64,000 bases of DNA from Prevotella sp. (GTDB lineage Bacteria > Bacteroidota > Bacteroidia > Bacteroidales > Bacteroidaceae), in assembly GCA_016284635.1 (NCBI GenBank), contig JAEEPF010000002.1:1-64000 (forward strand), read 5' to 3'. Below the pieces are notes generated by a model that saw only the letters and a program-made list of their open reading frames with translations, had not been told where the DNA came from and searched no databases. Made by a program: the position numbers and the translations under genes. This document shows, piece after piece, positions 28,976-38,151 of the stretch (positions are counted from its first letter, which is position 1; every line of letters begins with the position of its first letter).

Positions 28976-30325
28976 TCATTTAATTGTCGTTTCTTCGAGG
29001 AATGTCTCGAACTGGCTTTGGTAGCCGTTGAACACATTGATGTCCACATCTCCCTGGATACCAGCCACGCGACCGTCTGGACACAGCTGCCAGTAGGTTA
29101 GCTTCACATCGGGTTTATACTCGCTGTATCGGGCTATCCACACGCCGTAGTCGCGTTTCAAGTCAGTCTGTTTCGAGAGGTGTTTGTTCACGAACATCTG
29201 GTTCACGTAGAGAATGGGCTTAACACCACAATAACGCTCCACCATATTCAACCATGTACGTATGTGCGCGAACATCTTCTCTTCTCCGCCCATCATCTTA
29301 ATCTGTGCGTCCGTAGGCTCCACGTCGAGCACGGGAGGCAGATCGCCACTTCGGAACAGCGTGTTGCGGATGAACCATTGTGCCTGTTGTGCCCCGCTGC
29401 TGCGTACCGACCAGAAGTGGTAGGCACCTGTACGGATGTTGCGCTTGCGGGCCTCGGTATAGTCTTTCAGATAGAAACGGTTGCGGATGGACGTGCCTTC
29501 CGTCGACTTGATATAGACGAACGACACAGGATAGTCTACCGTGCCGCTGACATTTTGGCTGCCACGCTTCCCCACGCTGGTGATGCGCAGTTTGTCCCAA
29601 TGGATGGGGAGTGCCCTCCGTCCCTTGCCGTGCTGGTATTTGGCGATGTCGATGCCGTAGATACGTTCGGTGGTGTAGCGCATCCTTTCGCCCATAAACC
29701 GGTCGTTCTTCCAGATACCCACCCTCAGGTTTGTCTCTCCCTCTGCGCTGGTCTCTGCCGCCAGTCCGAAACCGTTACGACGATCTTCTGCCCAATGGCC
29801 TTCATAATAGCCGCGATTGTCGGTACTGGTATAGGCACCGTGACCCTCGGATTTCATCTCACGGAAGTCGCCTGTATAGTTTCCCAACGTGTCAATCCTG
29901 ATACCCGTCGTGAGTGAGTCGTCGCGACAGGTTCCCACAACCGTGCGCCCCAACGAATCGATTGCGAGGGCTGTCCCTTCCCGGCGATGACCTTCCCACC
30001 GTCCAACGTTCCAGACAGACACATGCTGGTCGATATCCACCTTGTGTCGCTTGCCGCCCGCAAAGGCGACCACCATCTCATACCCCTCGTCCTGCATGTT
30101 GTGCCGCTCCATGTAGTAGCCGATCTCTTTTGAAAGTGTAAAAGAATCTTGTGGAAGGTTGAATGTGGAATGTGGAATGAGATTACCTTCTGCGCTTGAT
30201 CTATCCTCATTCCTCATTCCACCTTCCACATTCCTCAAATCCCCCATCCACAGCGAGGCTGAGAGGAGTGCAGCTAAGGGGAATAATATGCTGAATAATA
30301 TCTTTTTCATTTTTTTAGGCCGCAA
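28976..30325 (-). CDS. MORN-repeat + GH25 lysozyme fusion
   Basis: GH25 motifs YGIDIAKYQ, VSFVYIKSTEGTS, PPVLDVEP, DVDINVFNG; N-terminal MORN-like repeats. Confidence 0.85.
   Translation of the reverse strand: MRPKKMKKILFSILFPLAALLSASLWMGDLRNVEGGMRNEDRSSAEGNLIPHSTFNLPQDSFTLSKEIGYYMERHNMQDEGYEMVVAFAGGKRHKVDIDQHVSVWNVGRWEGHRREGTALAIDSLGRTVVGTCRDDSLTTGIRIDTLGNYTGDFREMKSEGHGAYTSTDNRGYYEGHWAEDRRNGFGLAAETSAEGETNLRVGIWKNDRFMGERMRYTTERIYGIDIAKYQHGKGRRALPIHWDKLRITSVGKRGSQNVSGTVDYPVSFVYIKSTEGTSIRNRFYLKDYTEARKRNIRTGAYHFWSVRSSGAQQAQWFIRNTLFRSGDLPPVLDVEPTDAQIKMMGGEEKMFAHIRTWLNMVERYCGVKPILYVNQMFVNKHLSKQTDLKRDYGVWIARYSEYKPDVKLTYWQLCPDGRVAGIQGDVDINVFNGYQSQFETFLEETTIK
30151..30236. repeat. In-frame palindromic element in the GH25 gene
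   Basis: Arms gtggaaggttgaatgtggaatgtggaatga / ctcattcctcattccaccttccacattcctc around core gattaccttctgcgcttgatctatc. Confidence 0.8.
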
Positions 30326-30390
30326 AGTTAGGCATTTCTCCTAAAAAAATCGTATATTTGCAGCAGAATTATTCTTTAAACGCAAAAATC

Positions 30391-31578
30391 ATGATGAAGG
30401 ACTTTAATTTCTATGCCCCTACGCGGGTGGTGTTCGGACGTGAGTCGGAGGCTAAGCTTCCGGAGTTGATCAGACAGTATGGCGGCACGAAAGTGCTCAT
30501 CCACTACGGTGGTGGCAGCGCCCGTCGCTACGGACTTCTCGATAAGGTGGAACAGATGCTCCACGAGGCGGATATCGACTTCGTGGAGTTAGGTGGGGTA
30601 GTGCCCAATCCCCTGCTGTCGAAGGTGAAGGAGGGTATCGGCCTCTGCTGCCGGGAGGGTGTCGATTTCATCCTCGCCGTCGGTGGTGGATCAGTCATCG
30701 ACTCGTCAAAGGCTATCGCCTATGGCGTGCCTTATGAGGGCGACGTGTGGGACTTCTGGGACGGCAAGGCCGTACCTCAGGTATCCCTGCCCGTAGGCGT
30801 CATCCTGACCATCCCCGCAGCAGGTTCCGAGATGTCGTCGAGTACCGTCATCACCCAGGACGAGGGCATGCTCAAGCGCGGTTTCAACAGCGACCTCTGC
30901 CGTTGTAAGTTCGCCATCATGAATCCTGAGCGCACCTACACGCTGCCGCCTTATCAGACTGCTGCCGGAGCCACCGACATCATGATGCACACGATGGAGC
31001 GCTACTTCTCGAAATACGAGGATGCTACGCTCACCGACGCCATCGCCGAGGCCTTGCTGCGTACTGTGAAGGATGCTGTGTTCGAGGTCTTGAAGAATCC
31101 TGAGGACTATCGCAACCGCGCCAACATCATGTGGGCCAGTTCGTTGTCGCACAACGACCTTACGGAATGTGGTACCGAGAAGGACTTTGCCGTCCATAAA
31201 CTCGAACACGAGCTCAGCGGACTCTTCGGTGTCACCCATGGTGCCGGACTTGCTGCCCTTTGGGGCTCTTGGGCCCGTTATGTGATGGACAAGCATGTCT
31301 CACGCTTTGTGCAGTTCGCCGTCAACGTGATGGGTGTTACCAACGACTTCACAAATCCCCGTGCCACAGCTCTGCGCGGCATCGAGGCCATCGAGCACTT
31401 CTTTCAGCAGATTGGCATGCCCACAAGTATACCAAACCTCATCGGCCGTAAGGTGACCGATGAGGAAATTGAAACGCTTGTCGCAAAGTGTAGTCGTGGC
31501 GGAAAGATCACTCTTGGAGCGATGGAGATCCTCAAACCCGCAGACATGACTGCCATCTACCGCCTCGCCAACGCCTGA
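30391..31578 (+). CDS. Iron-containing (butanol-type) alcohol dehydrogenase
   Basis: FYAPTRVVFGRESEAKLPEL, AVGGGSVIDSSKAIAYG, AAGSEMSSSTVIT, THGAGLAALWGSW. Confidence 0.92.
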   Translation: MMKDFNFYAPTRVVFGRESEAKLPELIRQYGGTKVLIHYGGGSARRYGLLDKVEQMLHEADIDFVELGGVVPNPLLSKVKEGIGLCCREGVDFILAVGGGSVIDSSKAIAYGVPYEGDVWDFWDGKAVPQVSLPVGVILTIPAAGSEMSSSTVITQDEGMLKRGFNSDLCRCKFAIMNPERTYTLPPYQTAAGATDIMMHTMERYFSKYEDATLTDAIAEALLRTVKDAVFEVLKNPEDYRNRANIMWASSLSHNDLTECGTEKDFAVHKLEHELSGLFGVTHGAGLAALWGSWARYVMDKHVSRFVQFAVNVMGVTNDFTNPRATALRGIEAIEHFFQQIGMPTSIPNLIGRKVTDEEIETLVAKCSRGGKITLGAMEILKPADMTAIYRLANA

Positions 31579-31604
31579 CACATGGAGCGGCGCCGGAGAT
31601 GATG

Positions 31605-32072
31605 CTATTCCAGCGGAATCTCCGGATGCTGCACGGCCAGGGGCAGGTCTTTCTGCGAGAGGTAGAACATGTAGAGGATCACGTCTTTCTTGCCTCGGTT
31701 CTCTCCGTGGTGGATTGTGTTCACCATCTCCACGACGGGCTCGCCCTCATGTACGACCTTCTCTTTGCCGTCCTGTCCGATGATGGTCAGTTCGCCCTGC
31801 ACCAGTATGCCGTAGTTCATCACGGGATGGTGGTGCCAGCCCAGTTTCTGTCCAGCAGGGAACACATACTTCACCGCCACCAGTTCTGGGCGTCCCACCA
31901 GATAGTCGGGCAGTTCCACACCGTCCCAACTCTGGCTGGTACGGATCAGTTCGCTGCTCACCACCTGCTTTACAGGATTATCCTCTTTAGTCTTTGCTTC
32001 CTTACAGGAGTTCAGTACACTTGCGCCGCAAATGAGGGTGGCGGCAAGCACCCAATTCATCATCTTTCTCAT
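31605..32072 (-). CDS. Cupin-domain lipoprotein
   Basis: Signal ATLICGASVLNSC; cupin core KLGWHHHPVMNYGILVQGELTII. Confidence 0.82.
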   Translation of the reverse strand: MRKMMNWVLAATLICGASVLNSCKEAKTKEDNPVKQVVSSELIRTSQSWDGVELPDYLVGRPELVAVKYVFPAGQKLGWHHHPVMNYGILVQGELTIIGQDGKEKVVHEGEPVVEMVNTIHHGENRGKKDVILYMFYLSQKDLPLAVQHPEIPLE

Positions 32073-32093
32073 TTTTTTGTTGTTTATGCTAAT

Positions 32094-33935
32094 TTAGAGG
32101 TTCACTAAGAACGACAGACCCACCGTCACGTAGTTCATGGACTTGCGGGTCTTGTACTCCCTGACGTCCAGCCCCATACCATCTTCGTAGTCGCCTGCCG
32201 TTTCCATCAAGAAACCGGCACCCGTAGTCAAACCCTTCCCTACAAAATGGAAGGGATCGTATCTGGCTGTGAAGTCCTTGCGGGTGTAGTCGTAGTCGCA
32301 GAAGAAGCGCCAAGAGAAATTGGACTTATAGCGATAGGTGAGCGAGAGCCCCGTGCCAAACGAAGTTGACGCCTTAGCACCTATGGTGAGGTATTCCCAT
32401 TCGTCAGTCCATTTCTCACCCGCATTATTAGGATACATCAGGTCGTTGATTGACAGCATAGGACTGCCATCGGACATTTTCTTGCCCGGACGGTTGTCGA
32501 GTCCCATCGTGTAACTGATGTCTTTAATGTTGCCCTCTGCGTGGCCGTCAATGTCAAGCTCCTGCGTGGCAGAACGACCGATGAGCGCCTTCGTACCCAA
32601 GGAGAAGTGTCTGCTGAGTGGCAAGTTGAAATACACGCCCAAACTCGCCGTAAACTCTGTGATGTGGTCGCTCTTCACGATACCATAGCTGTTGGTGACG
32701 GGAGCGTTGTCATTCCAGACACTCTCTGTTTCCCCCTGATAGCCCACCTTGTTCAGGTAAGTGAGAGTGTTCTGGAGCTCCTGATCGTCGGTGGTAGCGG
32801 GCAGCACATAGTCGCCGGGATAGGCCGACTCATAGAGGTGCTGCAGGCCCAGCCAGGAATCAATAGCCTCAACAGATACGTAATTGGCAAAGTCACCGAA
32901 GTCCTTGACCGACTGTGCCCTGACCCTGAGACGTCCGCCTACGCCCACGTACTTATTGAAAAAATAAGCACCCTCGGCGTCGACCACTGTGGCGGCACGG
33001 AACTTGAGGCTCATCGTACTTCCCTCGTTCACGAACGTGAGATCCTTGGTGCCAAGGCCTGCACCCATGGAGATGCTGAAGAAAGTGGGATTCTCGCTGT
33101 TCAGTTCGAGGTCGTTGCGCAACAGTCCCTTCTGTTTGAACAACAGGTCGCAGAGGGCGTAGCCCAATTCACCGGACAGAATACCAATACCGGCACCCGA
33201 CATCACGTCGCTGATCCAGTGACGGTTGTTGAGCACACGCATCACACCCGTGGCTGTTGCTACACCATAGCCCGCTACCGACCACCAGGGTGAACGTGTC
33301 AGACCGTACTCTTTATGCAGCAGCGTGGCACCCACAAAGGCCGTTGCCGTATGTCCTGAGGGCCAGGAGTTGGCCGTCGATCCGTCGGGGCGCATCTCCT
33401 TGGCGGAGTATTTGATACTGTTGACGAGAGCGGCCATGATGAGATACGACATACCGGCACTTGCCAGCAATCGGGGCCAGTCGCTGCGTCCTTCATAGCC
33501 ACCCAGTTTCAGTCCCACAACCATCGCCGGACCGAAGAATTGCGTGTAGTCGTCGATACCCGTCTTGAAGTCGGTCAAGAGTTGGGTGTTTCCCTTTCCG
33601 CCCTGTTCCGCCTTGGCATTGACGCGGAACATGGCCTTGTCACTCTTGAGGGCCCAGCCTGCCACGAACAGAGGGATGCCGACGAAGGTCATGTCGTCCA
33701 TGAACTTGTAGGGCTTGACGCCAGGATTCGTCTTCGACTTGAAGAAGTCAAAGTCCATCTTGGGACTGGCGGAAGGGACTGCCATGTCAAGGCGAATGGA
33801 ACTCTGTCCGGGCAAGTCCACCAGTTCGGCTTTCATCTCCGGTTTCTCCAGGGTGAGGGGCTCCATGTCCCGATAAATGTTTGCTTTGGCCTGACATGCC
33901 AGGACCACAGCGATGAGTAATAAAAACTGTCTCAT
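32094..33935 (-). CDS. PAP2-family phosphatase fused to C-terminal beta-barrel-like domain
   Basis: PAP2 motifs NSIKYSAKEMRPDGS, WPSGHTATAF, RVLNNRHWISDVMSGAGIG; amphipathic C-terminus ending in aromatic/hydrophobic residues. Confidence 0.8.
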   Translation of the reverse strand: MRQFLLLIAVVLACQAKANIYRDMEPLTLEKPEMKAELVDLPGQSSIRLDMAVPSASPKMDFDFFKSKTNPGVKPYKFMDDMTFVGIPLFVAGWALKSDKAMFRVNAKAEQGGKGNTQLLTDFKTGIDDYTQFFGPAMVVGLKLGGYEGRSDWPRLLASAGMSYLIMAALVNSIKYSAKEMRPDGSTANSWPSGHTATAFVGATLLHKEYGLTRSPWWSVAGYGVATATGVMRVLNNRHWISDVMSGAGIGILSGELGYALCDLLFKQKGLLRNDLELNSENPTFFSISMGAGLGTKDLTFVNEGSTMSLKFRAATVVDAEGAYFFNKYVGVGGRLRVRAQSVKDFGDFANYVSVEAIDSWLGLQHLYESAYPGDYVLPATTDDQELQNTLTYLNKVGYQGETESVWNDNAPVTNSYGIVKSDHITEFTASLGVYFNLPLSRHFSLGTKALIGRSATQELDIDGHAEGNIKDISYTMGLDNRPGKKMSDGSPMLSINDLMYPNNAGEKWTDEWEYLTIGAKASTSFGTGLSLTYRYKSNFSWRFFCDYDYTRKDFTARYDPFHFVGKGLTTGAGFLMETAGDYEDGMGLDVREYKTRKSMNYVTVGLSFLVNL

Positions 33936-34068
33936 ATTGTTTTATTCTTGATTTTGTTCACGTCCATTCAGATTGTCTGTAAATGTCTTGGGTTTGTTAT
34001 TTGATTATGCAAAGGTAAGCAAATAATTCCAAATAAATGTTCTTTAAAAGCCAAAAAAATAAGATTTT

Positions 34069-34160
34069 GCATATTTTGAAACAACTTTTGCATATTTTGA
34101 AAGTCATTTCACGCATATTCGACATCGATTAACGCATTTTCGACATCCGTTCACGCATAT
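34069..34160. repeat. Phased GCATATTTTGA/GCATATTCGACATC repeat
   Basis: GCAT(A/T)TT at 34069, 34090, 34113, 34134, 34155 (spacing 21, 23, 21, 21 nt). Confidence 0.75.
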
Positions 34161-34173
34161 TTTTGTTCATGTT

Positions 34174-34590
34174 TCATTTGTAATAACCTACTCTGACATA
34201 GTGGCGGGGCGGCGCGAGGGGATTCCAGGAGATGTGAAGCCAGCCATTGCCTGTGAGCAGCTGGTCGGTGTGTTCGCAGATCTTCAGGAATTCGATGAGA
34301 TTCCAGAACTGCGAGGGATCTTGAGGCCGGATGTCGGCAGCCTGGCCGAGAAGGTGTTGGGAAGTACGGACACCCCCTACCTTCTGGTTGACTTCGGGAT
34401 TGCGAAAGCCAGAGTTGATGATGATCGGTCCGGCTACGACGCGTGCCGGTTCGAGCAGCAAATGACAGCCGTAGGTCAGATTTACTACATCTTGCATCGA
34501 CGGGATGTTCTCAGGATACTTCCTGAGGTTAAGAAACTCACTCAGCTTAAAATGCTTGGAGAGCCTTATATTGTTTATCTCGGTAATCAT
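34174..34590 (-). CDS. M15-type peptidase-like protein
   Basis: ARVVAGPIIINSGFRNPEVNQKVGGVRTSQHLLGQAADIRP and WLHISWN. Confidence 0.88.
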   Translation of the reverse strand: MITEINNIRLSKHFKLSEFLNLRKYPENIPSMQDVVNLTYGCHLLLEPARVVAGPIIINSGFRNPEVNQKVGGVRTSQHLLGQAADIRPQDPSQFWNLIEFLKICEHTDQLLTGNGWLHISWNPLAPPRHYVRVGYYK

Positions 34591-34602
34591 AATTCCTAAT
34601 TT

Positions 34603-34815
34603 CTAATTCTTATAGTGCTTGTTGATGATTCTGATGTACTGATCGAGTCCGAAGATCGATCCTGCGAGCAGGAACGACTGCGCCACGTAATAGAGCAGCC
34701 CACTCGCTACGTCATCAATCGCGACCACCTGATACGCCACCAGCGCGATACTGCTCACGATGAGCAATACCGCACAGGCGTACTGAGAGATCTTGAAGCC
34801 TTTCTGGTTTTCCAT
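34603..34815 (-). CDS. Small membrane protein, unknown function
   Basis: Two hydrophobic segments; internal start MENQKGFKISQYACAVLLIVSS preferred. Confidence 0.6.
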   Translation of the reverse strand: MENQKGFKISQYACAVLLIVSSIALVAYQVVAIDDVASGLLYYVAQSFLLAGSIFGLDQYIRIINKHYKN

Positions 34816-34846
34816 GACGTTCGTTTTCTCACAAAAGGGACTGTCC

Positions 34847-34936
34847 CTATTGTGCGATTGCTCCACCTGCAGCACCCAGGATGAGGGTGATGATGTAACT
34901 GATCACTTGAAGGATCTTCTTAACTGTTTTGTTCAT
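34847..34936 (-). CDS. Smalltalk protein (29 aa), not in the supplied ORF list
   Basis: Reverse-strand translation MNKTVKKILQVISYIITLILGAAGGAIAQ* matches the annotated smalltalk family as I recall it. Confidence 0.85.
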   Translation of the reverse strand: MNKTVKKILQVISYIITLILGAAGGAIAQ

Positions 34937-35006
34937 AACTGTAATGTTTTAAATGGTGAATAATTAGGGTTATTTTCGTGGCCGGAACCACCTCTCTCTC
35001 TGGTTG

Positions 35007-35038
35007 CAAAGTTACAAAAAATATCCGAGATTACCAAA
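35007..35038 (-). promoter_or_regulatory. Promoter of smalltalk unit
   Basis: TTTGGTAATCTCGGATATTTTTTGTAACTTTG; -33 TTTG and -7 TAACTTTG. Confidence 0.75.
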
Positions 35039-35075
35039 TGTTTCAGAATATAATATCGAAAAAACTCAAATAATA

Positions 35076-35107
35076 TTTGTTTTTATGCTTGTTTATTCGT
35101 ATCTTTG
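35076..35107 (+). promoter_or_regulatory. Bacteroidetes promoter for the 35131 gene
   Basis: TTTG ... TATCTTTG, 20-nt spacing. Confidence 0.65.
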
Positions 35108-35130
35108 CAGCATATAACGGAACAGAACCT

Positions 35131-35643
35131 ATGCCTAAAGAAACGAATATAAAACATAACTCATTGAATATCAGTGCATTACCCCCCCCTATAGGCGGAG
35201 GTAAGGATTCCGACTATACTTACTCCAAGACGTTAGCGAAGTTGCTCAGGCGCTTCGTGAGGATAGCTGTGCCTGATCAGGACCAGGTTTATTTCTCCGA
35301 CATTGAAATGCTCGACACCCTCATGCTCTGCGACTCAATCACAGGAACAGCCGAGAAGTGCAAGCTGTCCGCATCATACGTCAGCACCCGCATAGCGGCC
35401 ATTCTTAAGCAGTTGGATCAGCGTGTGTCCGAGTGGGAAACCATCAAGGCTCTCTACGCAGAAGAGAAACAAATCTCCGATATGGAAGGTTATCTGGAGA
35501 AACTGAGACAGCGCAAGGCAGAGCTTCAATCCCAGATCAATGAAGAGACAACAATAGTAAGAGGTATGACGATGACCTATGCCGAAAAGCGAGTCCGCGA
35601 CAACCAAATCTACCTCCGCGAGTGTAAATATAAGAAAAAGTAA
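35131..35643 (+). CDS. HTH-like/coiled-coil protein, unknown function
   Basis: SITGTAEKCKLSASYVSTRIAAILKQL resembles HTH, then coiled coil; start MPKETNIKH follows the promoter. Confidence 0.5.
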   Translation: MPKETNIKHNSLNISALPPPIGGGKDSDYTYSKTLAKLLRRFVRIAVPDQDQVYFSDIEMLDTLMLCDSITGTAEKCKLSASYVSTRIAAILKQLDQRVSEWETIKALYAEEKQISDMEGYLEKLRQRKAELQSQINEETTIVRGMTMTYAEKRVRDNQIYLRECKYKKK

Positions 35644-35661
35644 TAACTAAAAAATGAAACG

Positions 35662-37293
35662 ATGATGAAAAAGCTATTATTATCTATCCTTTTAACACTC
35701 CTGCCAATCTTGGCAAGTGCAGAAACCGTAGAAATCGACGGCATTTGGTATAACTTAGTCCCCAAAGCCCAAGAAGCTGAAGTGACCAAGAATCCTAATA
35801 TCGAAATCGAGTATGAACTCTGTAGGTCTGATAATGGCCTTCTATATAGTTCAGGTGATTATTCTGGCACCATTGAGATTCCTGCATCCGTCACATATAA
35901 CGGAGTTAAATATAGCGTGACCTCCATCGACGACTATGCTTTCTATGAATGTAGAGACTTGACCTCTGTCGCAATTCCCAGTAGCGTAATCTCCATTGGT
36001 AATTCTGCTTTCTACTACTGCAGCGGTCTGACCTCCGTCACAATTCCCAGTAGCGTAATCTCCATCGGCTTAGATTCATTTTATGGCTGTACAAACCTGA
36101 CCTCTGTTCATATTTCAAGCCTTGAGTCTTGGTGTAATACGTCTTTCAATGGTCCGTGGATAAATTCACATCATCTTTATTTGAATGGTGAGGAAGTAAA
36201 AGATCTAATCATCCCGAATAGCGTTACAAAAATCAGCAGCTGGGCTTTCTCTTGTTGCAAAGGCTTGACCTCGGTCACCATCCCCAACAGCGTGACCTCC
36301 ATCGGCAGTTCTGCTTTCTTTTCTTGCATAGGCTTGACCTCAGTCAACATTCCTAATAACGTAACTTCCATAGGCAGTTCTGCTTTTGAAGGTTGCACAG
36401 GCTTGACCTCCGTCACTATTTCAAATAGTGTGACCTCCATCAGCGATAAGGTTTTCCGAGGTTGCACTGGTCTGACCTCCGTCACCATTCCAAACAGCGT
36501 GACCTTTATTGGCGATTCTGCTTTTGAAGGTTGCACTGGTCTGACCTCTGTCAACATAGGTAATCGTGTGACCGACATCGGGGATCAATCTTTCTATCGC
36601 TGTAGCAACTTAACATCTATCACAATCCCAAACAGTGTAATCTACATTGGATATTCTTCTTTCCAGTATTGCAGTGCTTTGACCTCTGTCAATATAGGCT
36701 TTGATGTATTTATGTCTATCTCCAATCTTGCCTTTGCCAATTGTGAAGATTTGACAGACGTTTTTTGCTTGGCCGAAAAAATATCAAAAGTTGATCCTTA
36801 TGATTCGGCTGATGATATTGAAGGCTTCTACACTTCTCCTAGTGCCTTTAATGATTCTTATCCACAAGCGATAACTCTTCACGTCCCTGCAGGTTCCGTC
36901 GAGGCATATCGCTCAAGAGAACCTTGGAACCAATTCAAGGCTATTTTGGCCTTAGAAAATGTTGATAATCCTGAAATAAAAAAATGTGCAATGCCAGAGA
37001 TTAGCTATGCAAACGGAAAAGTTTCTTTAAGTTGCGAAACAGATGGCGTTGACTTCATATCAGAAGTGACAGTCGCCGATGCCAAGAAATATTATGATTC
37101 TGAGTTCACTCTGTCTCAGACCTACAAAATCACCGTCTATGCCACAAAAGCCGGCTATGAGAACTCCGACATTGCGACTCGCGAGATCGTTATAGAAAAC
37201 GGCCAATCCACCCTCTTCGGCGACACAAACAAAGACGGCAATGTAAATGTTACTGACGTCGTAAAGCTTATAGACATCATTTTGAACAAATAA
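35662..37293 (+). CDS. BspA-like leucine-rich repeat (LRR_5) secreted protein with dockerin-like C-terminus
   Basis: Repeats CTGLTSVTIPNSVTSIGDSAFEG; C-terminal GDTNKDGNVNVTDVVKLIDIILNK. Confidence 0.9.
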   Translation: MMKKLLLSILLTLLPILASAETVEIDGIWYNLVPKAQEAEVTKNPNIEIEYELCRSDNGLLYSSGDYSGTIEIPASVTYNGVKYSVTSIDDYAFYECRDLTSVAIPSSVISIGNSAFYYCSGLTSVTIPSSVISIGLDSFYGCTNLTSVHISSLESWCNTSFNGPWINSHHLYLNGEEVKDLIIPNSVTKISSWAFSCCKGLTSVTIPNSVTSIGSSAFFSCIGLTSVNIPNNVTSIGSSAFEGCTGLTSVTISNSVTSISDKVFRGCTGLTSVTIPNSVTFIGDSAFEGCTGLTSVNIGNRVTDIGDQSFYRCSNLTSITIPNSVIYIGYSSFQYCSALTSVNIGFDVFMSISNLAFANCEDLTDVFCLAEKISKVDPYDSADDIEGFYTSPSAFNDSYPQAITLHVPAGSVEAYRSREPWNQFKAILALENVDNPEIKKCAMPEISYANGKVSLSCETDGVDFISEVTVADAKKYYDSEFTLSQTYKITVYATKAGYENSDIATREIVIENGQSTLFGDTNKDGNVNVTDVVKLIDIILNK

Positions 37294-37304
37294 AGAACAA
37301 GAAT

Positions 37305-38111
37305 ATGAAAAAGCTATTTTTATCCATCTTATTGATGCTCCTGCCAATCTTGGCAAGTTCTCAAACATTTATAAAAATGATTAATACTAAGAATTTGTAT
37401 GAAATCCCTAAAGATTTATGTCTTTTAGGTCATAAATATTTCTTTGACTACCAAGAAGAAAACGCCATAAAAATTTATGATGAAAATTACGATCTTGTGA
37501 AAGAAATTAGTAACCCTTCCATTTTCACCAAGTATAATTATATCTATAAAACAGAGAAAAAAGATTTTGTAAGTGGAGAATGGATCATAGAAAATAGTGG
37601 GAGTCGAGAGAAATATCTATATTGGACATATCTGTATGACAATTATTATGGACAATCTTATGGGGATTGCCTTTTTTCGCAGACTCTGTTCAGTGACGAT
37701 GAGAAATTTGAGTTTTATGTGCCAATTGATGTAGACATAGTATATCCAGTTGAAGAGACCGACGAGAATGGTGATGGTATTGTTGACAAAAGAGAATATT
37801 CTACCTCAATACAAAGCTCAGGAATCAATGTGATCTCTGAAGATGGAGTTGTCCTTGCAACTTTTAGAGCAGAAGGCTTCAAATTTGTATGTACTGGTTA
37901 TAATGACCTAAAATTCACACGTATAGATAATACTATTTATGCCTTTATTAAAACTACTGATGCTAAAAATTCTTATGCAATGTATAAACTGGACAAAGAA
38001 TGGTCAAGCGCGAGTAACCTTATTCAAGTATATAAAGAAGGTGATCTGAACAAAGACGGCAAGGTGAATGTCGCCGACGTCGTCAAACTTTTGGATATCA
38101 TTCTAAAATAA
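37305..38111 (+). CDS. Secreted protein with dockerin-like C-terminus
   Basis: Signal MKKLFLSILLMLLPILASS; C-terminal GDLNKDGKVNVADVVKLLDIILK. Confidence 0.75.
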   Translation: MKKLFLSILLMLLPILASSQTFIKMINTKNLYEIPKDLCLLGHKYFFDYQEENAIKIYDENYDLVKEISNPSIFTKYNYIYKTEKKDFVSGEWIIENSGSREKYLYWTYLYDNYYGQSYGDCLFSQTLFSDDEKFEFYVPIDVDIVYPVEETDENGDGIVDKREYSTSIQSSGINVISEDGVVLATFRAEGFKFVCTGYNDLKFTRIDNTIYAFIKTTDAKNSYAMYKLDKEWSSASNLIQVYKEGDLNKDGKVNVADVVKLLDIILK

Positions 38112-38151
38112 AGTGGACTCTTCACATTGACATCAATCATCGGCATAAATA

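Noticed and set aside
34066-34165. CRISPR array
   Set aside because: Units are 21-23 nt with no spacers; treated as phased regulatory repeat.
35950-36700. CRISPR-like regular repeats of about 69 nt
   Set aside because: In-frame LRR_5 repeats (CTGLTSVTIPNSVTSIGDSAF) with no unique spacers.
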